DNA of 64,000 nucleotides from Methanosphaerula subterraneus. Lineage in GTDB: Archaea; Halobacteriota; Methanomicrobia; Methanomicrobiales; Methanospirillaceae. The translations under genes and the position numbers were made by a program. Shown here piece by piece: positions 1 through 8,953 of the stretch (position 1 is the first letter of the stretch; each line of letters opens with the position of its first letter). The stretch is from contig NZ_CP170508.1 of the NCBI RefSeq assembly GCF_052055875.1, positions 1,736,001-1,800,000 of the forward strand. Direction: 5' to 3'. The notes under the pieces were generated by a model. It did no database searches and was not told the origin of the DNA. It saw only the letters and a program-made list of their open reading frames with translations.

Positions 1-1
1 C

Positions 2-1300
2 GACGAGGCAGCACTGCCGGTCTTTGGGAACAACTGGTTCGTCCTCGAGTATCTGAAGAACCATCAGATTGAGAACACGGCTGCATACATCGCCTGGATC
101 CTCCAGCAGACCAGGGGGTACGGAGTCAAGGTTGTCAACCCCGGCGGCAGCGAAGCCTGGGGATGGGGCCTGAACTGTCTCCGGATGAACGATCCGGTCC
201 CCTACTTCGACATCACCCCGGCAGAGATCGTGAAGGGGCTGATCGAGGCGAACGAGTACCTTGGACTCCCGCACTCGGTTCACCTCCACACCAACAACCT
301 CGGAAACCCGGGCAACTATACGACCACCATCGAGTCCCTGAAGCTCGCCGAGGGGATGAAGACTGAGAACACGTTCAAGCGCGAGCAGGTGCTGCACCAC
401 ACGCACGTCCAGTTCCATGCCTACGGCGGGGACAGCTGGCTGAACTTTGAGTCCAAGGCCAGAGAGGTCATGGACTATGTGAACAGTGCAAAGGGCCTGA
501 CGATCGACCTCGGGTGTGTGACCCTCGATGAGACGACGACGATGACCGCCGACGGACCGTTCGAGCACCACCTGACAGAACTGAACCACCTGAAATGGAC
601 GAACGTCGATGTCGAGCTCGAGACCGCAGCAGGGATTGTGCCGTACATCTACAGCCCGAACATCAAAATATGTGGTATCCAGTGGGCCATCGGCCTTGAA
701 CTGGCACTCTACGCCAAGGACATGTCCAGGACCTTCATCACCACCGACCACCCGAACGCAGGACCATTCATCAGGTACCCGCGGATCATCAAGTGGCTGA
801 TGAGTGAAAAGGCGCGGAAAGAGCAGATCGATGCCTTTAAATACAGCCAGAAAGTGGTCGATGCGACGAACCTCGCATCCATGGACCGCGAGCTGTCGCT
901 GTACGAGATCGCAGAGATGACCAGGTCCGGCCCGGCCCGTGCACTCGGTCTCTACGACATGTATGGTGGACTGCTGCCTGGAATGGACGGCAACGTCGCC
1001 ATCTACAACCTCAACCCGAACGACATGCCAGAGGATCCTGAAAAGATCGAACAAGCCTTCTCGATGGCAGATCACTTCATCAAGTCAGGTGTGGTCATCC
1101 TGGAGAACGGGATGGTTATCGATCAGGGTCACAAGCGAACCCTCTGGGTGAATGCGAAGACACCGCTGCCCAGACAGGTGCTCCGCGACATAGAGGAGAA
1201 ATTCTTAAAGAACTACACGGTCAGCCTGGAGAACTACGCGGTCAAGGACTATCTGATTCCAAACCCGCATGTGATCGAGGTCGAGAGCCACGCTGCGTGA
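2..1300 (+). CDS. fmdA: Formylmethanofuran dehydrogenase subunit A, 5'-truncated by the window edge
   Basis: This is the C-terminal part of the amidohydrolase-fold subunit that, with the other Fmd/Fwd subunits, catalyses reversible reduction of CO2 plus methanofuran to formylmethanofuran, the first step of methanogenesis. The reading frame is open from base 2, so the start lies upstream of the window. Recognisable stretches include GGSEAWGWGLNCL, HVQFHAYGGDSWLNFES, a CVTLDETTTMTADGPFEHHL block and TTDHPNAGPFIRYP, all typical of the subunit A amidohydrolase domain. The stop is followed at once by GGTGA, the ribosome-binding site of fmdC, so the two genes are one transcription unit. Whether it is the Mo (Fmd) or W (Fwd) isoform cannot be told from this fragment, because metal is bound by subunit B, which is not in view. 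Confidence 0.95.
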   Translation, partial: DEAALPVFGNNWFVLEYLKNHQIENTAAYIAWILQQTRGYGVKVVNPGGSEAWGWGLNCLRMNDPVPYFDITPAEIVKGLIEANEYLGLPHSVHLHTNNLGNPGNYTTTIESLKLAEGMKTENTFKREQVLHHTHVQFHAYGGDSWLNFESKAREVMDYVNSAKGLTIDLGCVTLDETTTMTADGPFEHHLTELNHLKWTNVDVELETAAGIVPYIYSPNIKICGIQWAIGLELALYAKDMSRTFITTDHPNAGPFIRYPRIIKWLMSEKARKEQIDAFKYSQKVVDATNLASMDRELSLYEIAEMTRSGPARALGLYDMYGGLLPGMDGNVAIYNLNPNDMPEDPEKIEQAFSMADHFIKSGVVILENGMVIDQGHKRTLWVNAKTPLPRQVLRDIEEKFLKNYTVSLENYAVKDYLIPNPHVIEVESHAA

Positions 1301-1312
1301 GGTGAAATGGGG

Positions 1313-2236
1313 ATGAAGACAGTAACACTGACATTGAGGGAAGAGCCGGAGCTCTTCCTTGACGCATATATGATAACCCCCGACAATTTCGCGGGCAAGT
1401 CGTTAGAGAGCATCGGAGCCCTAGAGATCTACGAGGGGAAGCAGAAGACCACACTCGGCGACTACTTTGAGATCGCCGGAGAGGCCGGCGCCACCGCGGC
1501 AGAGACAAGGATCGTCGTGACCAGCAACCCCCGGAAGGTCAAGCGGATCGGTCAGAAGATGACCGCCGGTGAGATCATCATCGAGGGGAACGCCGACATG
1601 TATACCGGCGGCTGGATGCAGGGCGGCCTGATCCATGTCAAGGGAAACGTCGACGCCTTCTCAGGGATGGCCATGGAGGGCGGAGAACTGCGGGTCGACG
1701 GAGATGCCGGCAATTACCTCGGGGCTGCCTACCGCGGCGACTGGCGTGGGATGAAGGGCGGACTCATCAGGGTAAAGGGGAACACTGGAAACGATACCGG
1801 CACTGCCATCAACGGCGGGACGATCATCGTTGAGGGGAACGCATTCATCCATGTCTCCACCCATGGCAATGGTGGAACCGTAATCATCAAGGGAGATGTC
1901 GAGGCTCGCGTCGGGGGACAGATGACCAAAGGGGACATCTATGTCCTCGGCTCCATTAAATACATGCTCCCGGGCTACAAACTGCTTGAGGGTGGCGTAC
2001 AGAAGGAGGTCGATGGGGAGACCCTGATCTTCGATCACTACGTCGGCGACCTCGGCGAGCACCACAAGAAGGTGAAGGGGGAGATGGTCTACGGACATCT
2101 CTATGTCAAGACTGCTGAACCGGCAGATCTCGCCGCCGCCAGGGAAGAGCGTATCCAGGCCTCCCAGGAGCAGAAGAGAGCGAAGCGGAAGGCTATCGCC
2201 TCTGCTGAGATCGCTCGGGCATCGAACAGAGCGTGA
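1313..2236 (+). CDS. fmdC: Formylmethanofuran dehydrogenase subunit C
   Basis: The protein of about 307 residues consists mainly of repeated glycine-rich turns (GGWMQGGLIHVKGN, GGLIRVKGNTGNDTG, GGTIIVEGNAF, GGTVIIKGDVEA), the GXGXG-type beta-helix repeats of FmdC/FwdC and of glutamate synthase alpha C-terminal domains. It is a structural partner of subunit A in the complex. An upstream in-frame ATG at 1307 sits only one base after the GGTGA Shine-Dalgarno site at 1301-1305, so the ATG at 1313 (spacing 7) is preferred. The last about 40 residues are charged and Ala/Lys/Arg-rich (QEQKRAKRKAIASAEIARA), probably a helical tail. Confidence 0.93.
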   Translation: MKTVTLTLREEPELFLDAYMITPDNFAGKSLESIGALEIYEGKQKTTLGDYFEIAGEAGATAAETRIVVTSNPRKVKRIGQKMTAGEIIIEGNADMYTGGWMQGGLIHVKGNVDAFSGMAMEGGELRVDGDAGNYLGAAYRGDWRGMKGGLIRVKGNTGNDTGTAINGGTIIVEGNAFIHVSTHGNGGTVIIKGDVEARVGGQMTKGDIYVLGSIKYMLPGYKLLEGGVQKEVDGETLIFDHYVGDLGEHHKKVKGEMVYGHLYVKTAEPADLAAAREERIQASQEQKRAKRKAIASAEIARASNRA

Positions 2237-2251
2237 GAAGAGGAAAAGGGC

Positions 2252-3031
2252 ATGACCAGAGAGAGCAGAGAGGGCGAGCAGGTGGACGACTGTGGCCTGG
2301 TATTCCGGGAGATGACAGCATATCCCTCCTCGTTCCGTCCGGACCAGATTAAAGGGATCCCCAGGCCACCGCTGGAACTCCCGCCGAATCCGGGATCGAC
2401 ACCGATCCCTCTTCCACGGCCCGAAGAGATCCAGATCGAACCGATGGATCTGCGGGTTGCGATCGAGAAGAGGAGGAGTGTGCGAAGGTTCGATGACGAA
2501 GAACCGCTCTCGTTGGAGGAGCTCGCCTACCTTCTCTGGTGCACGCAGGGGGTGCAGGAGGTGGTTCTCGAACAATATATATTACGGACCGTCCCCTCGG
2601 CAGGTGCCGCCCATCCGCTCGAGACCTACCTGCTTGTCATCCATGTCGAGGGGCTCACACCAGGGATCTACCGGTACCTGTCCCTCGATCATGCGCTCCA
2701 GTTGGTCAACTCCCACCCTGAGATCGCACTCGCAGTCACCGAGGGGTGCATGGAGCAGCAGATGGTGCTGAGGAGCGCCGTGACATTCCTCTGGACCGCT
2801 GTTCCGTACAGGACCACATGGCGGTACGGTCCCCGGGGGTACCGGGATATCTACATCGATGCAGGCCATGTCTGTCAGAACCTCTACCTTGCTGCCGGTT
2901 CGATCGACTGCGGGGTCTGCGCCATCGAGTCGTTTCGGGATGATTATATGAACCGTCTCCTCGGCCTCGACGGAAAGACCCAGTTCCTAATCTACTGTGC
3001 GGCTGTCGGGAAGATCCAGCAGGGGCTCTGA
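2252..3031 (+). CDS. SagB/ThcOx-type nitroreductase family protein
   Basis: This 259-residue protein belongs to the FMN-dependent nitroreductase superfamily, in the SagB/ThcOx-like branch. The N-terminal arginine-rich motif EKRRSVRRF (about residues 72-80) is the usual FMN-phosphate contact; PSAGAAHPLETY (about 115-126) and the C-terminal SIDCGVCAIESF region are also family-typical. It starts 15 bases after fmdC with a GAGG site and is probably co-transcribed. No substrate can be assigned. Close homologues frequently accompany archaeal redox operons, so a role in an F420/FMN-linked side reaction is possible but is inference only. Confidence 0.8.
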   Translation: MTRESREGEQVDDCGLVFREMTAYPSSFRPDQIKGIPRPPLELPPNPGSTPIPLPRPEEIQIEPMDLRVAIEKRRSVRRFDDEEPLSLEELAYLLWCTQGVQEVVLEQYILRTVPSAGAAHPLETYLLVIHVEGLTPGIYRYLSLDHALQLVNSHPEIALAVTEGCMEQQMVLRSAVTFLWTAVPYRTTWRYGPRGYRDIYIDAGHVCQNLYLAAGSIDCGVCAIESFRDDYMNRLLGLDGKTQFLIYCAAVGKIQQGL

Positions 3032-3098
3032 ACGGCGGATCCATTTTTTGAGGAGGATTATTGCCCTCCAGCCCTAAGTACTGACCAGAGGGAGAGAA

Positions 3099-3800
3099 AT
3101 GAGGATCATCCAGGTTATCGGCAGATCGAACTCAGGCAAGACCACGTTCAACCGGACACTCTGCACCGCACTTCATGAGAGGGGAGCGGTCGCGGCACTC
3201 AAGCACCTCGGCCACCATACCTTCAGACTCGAGGAGGGGAAGGACAGCACGGTGCTCTTTGAGACCGGGGTAAAGATGGCGGTCGGGGTGGACGACGAGA
3301 AGTCGGTGATGATCACCAGGGAGACGGCACTCCCGGTGCTGATCAGGCAGCTCGCCGACCAGGGGATCGACTACCTGGTGATCGAGGGGTTCAAGACCTT
3401 CTCATTCCCTGCCGTGGTGATCGGCGAACTGGAGAGCGACCACTGTCTGCTTCGGAATCCAACCCTCGAGGAGGTGATCGCTGCGCTGCCCGCGTTCCCT
3501 GACCTGTACACGATCGGTAGACTGATCGGCGAAGGGGGAACTGGGCCGGCTTCCGGGCTGGTCTGGATCCCCTCATCCGAACCGGATGCCATTGGGACTG
3601 CCCTGATACGGGATCGTAAAGAACTGGTCCAGAGAGCCCTCGAGCCACTGATGGGAAAAGGGATCAGCTTCCGCTACCAACAACCGATCGGAGGGGTCGT
3701 CCCGGAACAGGTTCTGATCGCCATCATTGGAGCGGCAGACAGTGCCTCCGCATGCCGGCTCCTGCTGCAGGCGACAGAGATACTGGACCGGGCCTGGTGA
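3099..3800 (+). CDS. mobB: Molybdopterin-guanine dinucleotide biosynthesis protein B (MobB)
   Basis: A P-loop GTPase-like protein of 233 residues. The Walker A sequence GRSNSGKTT lies at residues 8-16, followed by the family-typical LKHLGHHTF and DYLVIEGFKTF segments. MobB assists conversion of molybdopterin to the bis-guanine dinucleotide form used by formylmethanofuran and formate dehydrogenases, both encoded on either side of it, so the placement fits. The start is preceded by GGGAGAG. The C-terminal about 70 residues extend past the usual E. coli-type MobB core (about 170 residues) and have no motif I recognise. Confidence 0.88.
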   Translation: MRIIQVIGRSNSGKTTFNRTLCTALHERGAVAALKHLGHHTFRLEEGKDSTVLFETGVKMAVGVDDEKSVMITRETALPVLIRQLADQGIDYLVIEGFKTFSFPAVVIGELESDHCLLRNPTLEEVIAALPAFPDLYTIGRLIGEGGTGPASGLVWIPSSEPDAIGTALIRDRKELVQRALEPLMGKGISFRYQQPIGGVVPEQVLIAIIGAADSASACRLLLQATEILDRAW

Positions 3801-3860
3801 CCGGGTCAATTTTTTCAATAAAAAAAGGATCTGATCGGTCTTTTCCAGGCAACCGGGGAA

Positions 3861-4517
3861 TCACTCCAGCTCGTAATACTTCTCTGCACTGCACGCGGCG
3901 CAGACGTCCCCTGTCATAAAGGTGGACGGAACCATCTGTCCGCAGGATTCACAGATCTTCGTCGACCACCATTCCTTCTTATGGACCGGTATCCTGACCC
4001 TTTCACAGGAGAGGATCTGCTGGCCGGCGGTCAGGATATCTTCAAAGAGGCGATCCCCCATCGTCTTCTTGTCAAAGCAGGCGTCATGGGTGAACCAGGC
4101 CAGCAGCGTCGGCCAGGCCTTCAGTTTCTCCTGGTCGACGTAGACCCTGATCCCCTGCGCGAAAGCCTCATCGGACCCCCGATTGACGGTGAACGCGAAC
4201 CGCCCGGCCCGTATGATCCGCAGCCTGTTGTTGCCGCAGGTGCAGTGAAGGATCACCTGGAGGGAGTCGGGCAAACACTTGGGAGTCTCACAGACCGCGT
4301 AGACCTTCTCTCCCGGCTGGACCTGGAGCACATTACGGGCATACTCGACCATGTAGACGCCGATGATCAGCCCTGGTGCCGGATAGGTATGGAACGCACC
4401 ACACTGTGCCATCTCCTCTCTCAACCTGGCCGGAACGTCCAGCCGCTCTGCAAGGGACAGAAAGTGGTCAAAGTTTCTCTCGCCAGTATGCGACATATAC
4501 AGGTATTGGACGATCAC
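3861..4517 (-). CDS. fmdE: FmdE-family protein with an altered metal-site motif
   Basis: The 218-residue protein has the FmdE layout: an N-terminal FmdE domain and a C-terminal zinc ribbon (CESCGQ and CAAC, about residues 188-211). In canonical FmdE proteins the first motif reads FHGHxCPG; here it is FHTYPAPG (about residues 47-54), so the conserved second His and the Cys are absent, while the following GLIIGVYMVEYAR matches the family. CETPKCLPDSLQ and LHCTCGNNRLRI are recognisable later in the domain. The start is uncertain: GTG at 4517 or ATG at 4496. It is divergent from fdhA and just downstream of the fmd/mobB unit on the other strand, which supports a link to Mo/W pterin enzymes. FmdE itself is not an essential Fmd subunit and its biochemical role is unsettled. 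Confidence 0.75.
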   Translation of the reverse strand: MIVQYLYMSHTGERNFDHFLSLAERLDVPARLREEMAQCGAFHTYPAPGLIIGVYMVEYARNVLQVQPGEKVYAVCETPKCLPDSLQVILHCTCGNNRLRIIRAGRFAFTVNRGSDEAFAQGIRVYVDQEKLKAWPTLLAWFTHDACFDKKTMGDRLFEDILTAGQQILSCERVRIPVHKKEWWSTKICESCGQMVPSTFMTGDVCAACSAEKYYELE

Positions 4518-4825
4518 GCAATTTCATCTTTTCTGTACGGATCGAACCCCGCCCCCTGAGTTAAAAATATTAAGTTTACATAAAAACCAGGTCCAGAACC
4601 TTAGATCGGGGGTATCGATAAATAATCGATCAATTTGACCCCTAAAATGCGCGTCACATTATTTTTTCATATTTTTGTATAATTTAGGTGGGTTTTGTAT
4701 TAAGTTGGTACAATAATTTTGATTAACTGTACCCGGCAAGGCTAAATAATTCAGAAAAAAATTTTGATTTATAATCTCAAAAACTGCCTGATTAAACTCA
4801 AAAAATTGTAAGGGAACGATGTTAC
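4518..4825. promoter_or_regulatory. AT-rich divergent control region between fmdE-like gene and fdhA
   Basis: This 308-bp stretch is strikingly AT-rich against its GC-rich surroundings. It holds several TATA-like elements, for example around 4672-4690. It also holds paired ATCGAT half sites at 4614-4619 and 4625-4630, and a separated inverted repeat GGTACA (4707-4712) / TGTACC (4728-4733). These are candidate operators for regulated formate dehydrogenase expression. A weak ribosome-binding site (AAGGGA) lies about 10 bases before the fdhA ATG. Which element is used cannot be told from sequence. Confidence 0.5.
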
Positions 4826-6895
4826 ATGAACACGACTGAATCAGAGACACTGAAATATGTAACCACCACCTGCCCATACTGTGGCGTTGGCTGTGGACTC
4901 AACCTCGTCGTCAAGGACGAAAAGGTAGTAGGCGTGGAGCCCTACAAGCGGACTCCAGTGAATCAGGGCAAGCTCTGTCCAAAGGGTGCGACCTGTTGGG
5001 AGCATGTCCACAGCCCGGACCGGCTCACCACCCCGCTGATCAAGAAGGATGGAAAGTTCGTCGAAGCCTCATGGGATGAGGCGCTGGACCTGGTCGCGAG
5101 CAAATTTAAAGAGACCTCAGATAAGTACGGACCCCATGCATTCGGGTTCCAGGTCTCATGCCGTACCCCCAACGAGGAGTGCTACCTGCTCCAGAAGATT
5201 GCCAGGATGGCCTTCAAGACCAACAACGTCGACAACTGCGCGAGGATCTGCCATGGTCCGTCAGTCGCAGGGCTTTCCCTCTCGTTCGGTTCAGGAGCAG
5301 CCACCAACTCATTCGTCGATCTGCTCAACACCGACCTGATCTTCATGATGGGGTCGAACGCAGTCGAAGCACATCCTCTTGCAGCACGCAGGATCGTCCA
5401 GGCCCACCAGAAGGGTGCCAAGCTGATCGTCTGTGACCCCCGGTACACCCCGACAGCCAGACTGGCCGATACCTACCTCCGGTACAACCCGTCCTCGCAT
5501 ATTGCCCTGATCAACTCGATGATGTACTGGATCATCAAGGAAGGCAAGCAGGACACCGCGTTCATCGAGAAGCGGACCAAGGGCTATGAAGACCTGCTGA
5601 AGACAGTGCAGAACTACGCCGATGCAGAAGCGATCCACGGAGTCCCCCTCGAGACGGTCAAGAAGATCGCCTTCGAGTATGCCGATGCCAAGAACGCCAC
5701 GATCATCTACTGCCTCGGGATCACCGAGCAGACCACCGGAACAGACAATGTCCGTTCACTCGGCAATCTCGCCATGCTCTGCGGCAACATCGGCCGCGAG
5801 GGTGTCGGAGTCAACCCATTCCGTGGACAGAACAATGTCCAGGGCGCCTGTGATATGGGTGCATACCCAAACGTCTTCTCAGGATACCAGAAGTGCGAAG
5901 ACCCAGCAGCACGGAAGAAGATGGAAGAGGCCTGGGGGGTCACCGACCTGCCAGACTGGTACGGCACCACCCTGACCGAGCAGATCACCGCCTGCGGCGA
6001 CCCGATCAAGGCCATGTATATGTTTGCCCTGAACCCGGTCGTCACGTATCCAAACACCAACCACGTGATAGAGTCCTTAAAGAAACTCGATTTCCTGGTG
6101 GTTCAGGACATCTTCATGACCGAGACCGCCAAGTACGCCGATGTGATCTTACCTGGAGCGTGCTTCGCCGAGAAGGACGGCACGTTCACCAGCGCAGAAC
6201 GGCGTGTGAACCGGATCCGCAAGGCGGTATCACCACCTGGCGACGCCAAGGCAGACTGGGAGATCTTCGACATGCTCGCGAAGAAGCTCGGTCTGAAGGG
6301 ATTCGACTTCAACTCGGCAGAAGAGATCTGGGACGACATGCGGAAGGTCACCCCTTCGATGTACGGAATTTCCTACGAGCGGATGGAGAAGCCGGAGTCT
6401 GTGCACTGGCCATGCCCAACGCTTGAACACCCCGGCACCCCGATCCTGCACAAGGAGCGGTTCGGGTCGGCAGACGGACTCGGAACCTTCTTCGGGCTCG
6501 AGTACAGGCAGCCGGCAGAGGTTGCTGATGCAGAGTACCCATTCACCCTGATGACCGGCAGACTGATCTTCCACTACCACTCCCGGTCCCAGACTGGACG
6601 GGCAGCAGTGCTGGACTACGAAGTTCCAGAAGGTTACGTGCAGATCAACACCGAGGACGCGAAGGAACTCGGGATCGCAAACGGCGAGAAGATCCTCCTC
6701 AAGAGCAGGAGAGGCGAAGTGGAGACCCTCGCCAAGGTAACCGACGAAGTGGCCAAGGGCGTGCTCTACATGGCGATGCACTTTGGAAACGCGGCAGCGA
6801 ACATGCTCACCAACACGGCACTCGACCCGTTATCCAAGATGCCGGAGTTGAAGCACTGCGGTGTTTCGGTTCAGAAGATTAAGGAGGCGAACTGA
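4826..6895 (+). CDS. fdhA: F420-dependent formate dehydrogenase, alpha (molybdopterin) subunit
   Basis: A 689-residue member of the DMSO reductase family that oxidises formate to CO2 at a bis-MGD molybdenum or tungsten centre. The N-terminal 4Fe-4S motif CPYCGVGCGL...GKLCPKG (about residues 13-53) is intact. The active-site metal ligand is Cys142 in CARICHGPSVAGL, where E. coli FdhF and some Methanococcus enzymes carry selenocysteine. The C-terminal MGD-binding domain (TLMTGRLIFHYHSRSQTGRA; AMHFGNAAANMLTN) is complete. It overlaps fdhB by one base (TGATG), so the two are translationally coupled. It acts in the cytoplasm with FdhB, passing electrons to F420. Confidence 0.96.
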   Translation: MNTTESETLKYVTTTCPYCGVGCGLNLVVKDEKVVGVEPYKRTPVNQGKLCPKGATCWEHVHSPDRLTTPLIKKDGKFVEASWDEALDLVASKFKETSDKYGPHAFGFQVSCRTPNEECYLLQKIARMAFKTNNVDNCARICHGPSVAGLSLSFGSGAATNSFVDLLNTDLIFMMGSNAVEAHPLAARRIVQAHQKGAKLIVCDPRYTPTARLADTYLRYNPSSHIALINSMMYWIIKEGKQDTAFIEKRTKGYEDLLKTVQNYADAEAIHGVPLETVKKIAFEYADAKNATIIYCLGITEQTTGTDNVRSLGNLAMLCGNIGREGVGVNPFRGQNNVQGACDMGAYPNVFSGYQKCEDPAARKKMEEAWGVTDLPDWYGTTLTEQITACGDPIKAMYMFALNPVVTYPNTNHVIESLKKLDFLVVQDIFMTETAKYADVILPGACFAEKDGTFTSAERRVNRIRKAVSPPGDAKADWEIFDMLAKKLGLKGFDFNSAEEIWDDMRKVTPSMYGISYERMEKPESVHWPCPTLEHPGTPILHKERFGSADGLGTFFGLEYRQPAEVADAEYPFTLMTGRLIFHYHSRSQTGRAAVLDYEVPEGYVQINTEDAKELGIANGEKILLKSRRGEVETLAKVTDEVAKGVLYMAMHFGNAAANMLTNTALDPLSKMPELKHCGVSVQKIKEAN

Positions 6896-8169
6896 TGGTA
6901 GCAAAGGGAGATATGGTCTATGCCTGGACCAACGATTCATGCATTGCAGATAAGGCCGAATGCGGAGGGGCGGTCACCGGCCTCTGGAAGTTCGCGCTTG
7001 AGAACAAGATCGTCGACGCGGTCTTCACCGTGAAGAAGGGCGTGGACCTGTACGATGCGGTTCCGACCCTGATCACCGACCCGGCTGACCTCGATAAGAC
7101 AGCAGGGTCCCTCCACTGCGGTACCCTCCTTCTTCCGAAGCTGATAAAGAAGTACCTGAACGGTGCGAAGGACAAGAAGATCGGGGTCACCGTGAAGGGC
7201 TGTGACGCCATGGCCATGTACGAACTGGCCAAGCGGAACCAGATCAACCTGGACAACATCCTGATGATCGGGGTGAACTGTGGTGGTTCAGTCAATCCGG
7301 GGATCGCCCGCGAGATGATCGAGAAGAAATACGGCGTCGACCCGAACGATGTCCTCAAAGAGGAGATCGACAAGGGCCAATTCATCATCGTGACCAAGGA
7401 AGGTCACAAGGGGATCACCGTCGATGAACTCGAGGAGGAGGGCTATGGCCGCAGGACCAACTGCCGGCGGTGCAAAGCGAAGATCCCACGCCAGGCCGAC
7501 CTCGCCGCAGGAAACTGGGGCGTCATCGGGGATAAGGCAGGCAAGGCCACTTTCGTCGAAGTCTGCAGCGAGAAGGGTGCGAACCTGCTCAATGCGGCCC
7601 AGAAGGCCGGTGTTCTGAACGTCGAGACAGCAGACCCGAAGGGGATCGCGATCCGCGGCAAGGTGGAGAACGCCATGCTGAAGCTCGGCGACAAGTGGCG
7701 GGCCAAGGACTTCGGTACACTCGGTACAGGGAAGGAGCGGCTCGATACGATCCTGAAGGAGACGTCACGCTGCATCAAGTGTTACCAGTGTATCGACCAG
7801 TGCCCGATCTGCTACTGTGTGGAGTGCTCTACCAAGAACCCGGCACTGGTTCCGCCAGGGGAACTGCCGGTGCCGTTCATGTTCCACCTGATCCGGTTCG
7901 CCCATATCGCAGATTCATGTGTGAACTGCGGCCAGTGCGAGGAGATCTGCCCCATGGAGATACCAAACACCCTCTTCATGCATGCCCAGCAGGTCGAACT
8001 CGAGGACCTCTTCGCCTACAAGCCGGGTGTGGATATGTCCCTGCCTCTCCTCGCCCTCGTCGATGAGAAGAGCGAACGGACTCGGCTCGGTACAACCGGG
8101 AGCGACCAGATCTATATGAACGTCTTCACCCCGGCAGAGAAGATGTGGCCCCAGACCGGTGGCAAGTAA
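6895..8169 (+). CDS. fdhB: F420-dependent formate dehydrogenase, beta subunit
   Basis: A 424-residue iron-sulfur flavoprotein of the FrhB/FdhB family. It takes electrons from FdhA and reduces coenzyme F420, supplying reduced F420 for methanogenesis from formate. The N-terminal half holds the F420/FAD-binding FrhB domain (TVKGCDAMAMYELAKRN; MIGVNCGGSVNPG; CRRCKAKIPRQADLAAGNWG). The C-terminal half has two ferredoxin-like clusters, CIKCYQCIDQCPICYC and CVNCGQCEEICP. The start overlaps the fdhA stop, and a T-run follows about 70 bases after the stop. No fdhC formate transporter is next to the pair. Confidence 0.95.
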   Translation: MVAKGDMVYAWTNDSCIADKAECGGAVTGLWKFALENKIVDAVFTVKKGVDLYDAVPTLITDPADLDKTAGSLHCGTLLLPKLIKKYLNGAKDKKIGVTVKGCDAMAMYELAKRNQINLDNILMIGVNCGGSVNPGIAREMIEKKYGVDPNDVLKEEIDKGQFIIVTKEGHKGITVDELEEEGYGRRTNCRRCKAKIPRQADLAAGNWGVIGDKAGKATFVEVCSEKGANLLNAAQKAGVLNVETADPKGIAIRGKVENAMLKLGDKWRAKDFGTLGTGKERLDTILKETSRCIKCYQCIDQCPICYCVECSTKNPALVPPGELPVPFMFHLIRFAHIADSCVNCGQCEEICPMEIPNTLFMHAQQVELEDLFAYKPGVDMSLPLLALVDEKSERTRLGTTGSDQIYMNVFTPAEKMWPQTGGK

Positions 8170-8236
8170 CTGTACCAGAGACATGCACCATAGAGAACTG
8201 AACGTCCTCCCTCTATTAGAAAGGTGAATCCAACCC

Positions 8237-8243
8237 TTTTTTT
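8237..8243 (+). terminator. Poly-T terminator after fdhAB
   Basis: A run of seven T on the coding strand about 70 bases after the fdhB stop fits the oligo-T terminators of archaea. Further T-runs follow at about 8304-8310 and 8333-8340. There is no strong stem-loop. Confidence 0.45.
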
Positions 8244-8953
8244 GGTACGACGATCCGCGAACAGATGACGAATGACCTGCTCAGGTAGATCTCGTCCTCC
8301 CTTTTTTACACAGGTGTTCCCCGCAGACCATGCTTTTTTTCATAGAGTTGAAACGGCGGCGATCAGGTGATGGTCTTTTGAAGAAGAGAGCGGTTCGCTC
8401 GTTCGGACACTTTAAGAACAGTTCTGCTCCCCATCAAGGGGACACAATCTGATGCTGCACTCAACCAGAAAGATTTGAGAAGAGGATGCGCTGTGGTTGA
8501 AGAGAGATTGATGGAAGATCAACCCCTCTCTCAGTGACAAAACCAATAACCTGATACAAGTATCATACATTCATCGCACGCAGCGACAAGGGTACGTATC
8601 TCTTTTCCGGTGGCCGGTGTCTATCTGAACTGTGCCCTCCCCACGGGGAAGAGCCCGACAGAACCCATGGGATCTGTGCTGTCAGAGAGCCATATACCGG
8701 GAGCCTGTCAGAACTGCCTCTCCCCACAGAGTGCAGCCTGAAAGAAATCTTCCGGGGATGACCAACCACCATATACTATGTTTGATTCTACTATGATTAA
8801 TCAGCAAGTTAACTAAATCTGAAAAACCAGCGGCCAGTCTGAATGGATAAACTGCAGCGTCAGGGACCCGGGAATTCTCCCGGAGATCGATACCGGCGTG
8901 GTGAAGAAGGAACATGGTGACAGGGTCACCATGGGGGATAAGCACCACAGTAA
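8244..8953. other. Intergenic region of about 0.7 kb without a convincing gene
   Basis: No open frame here has a start site, codon use or family match I would trust. Visible structure: a perfect inverted repeat TGATAC-AA-GTATCA at 8552-8565; a GGTTGA...TCAACC stem near 8494-8525; and an imperfect direct repeat, GAACTGTGCCCTCCCCAC near 8626 and AGAACTGCCTCTCCCCAC near 8707, about 80 bases apart. It may hold a small RNA, a decayed gene or the long 5' region of a neighbour; I cannot choose between these. Confidence 0.4.

Noticed and set aside
5249..5251. Selenocysteine in formate dehydrogenase
   Set aside because: The active-site codon is TGC (Cys), not TGA, so no recoding is needed.
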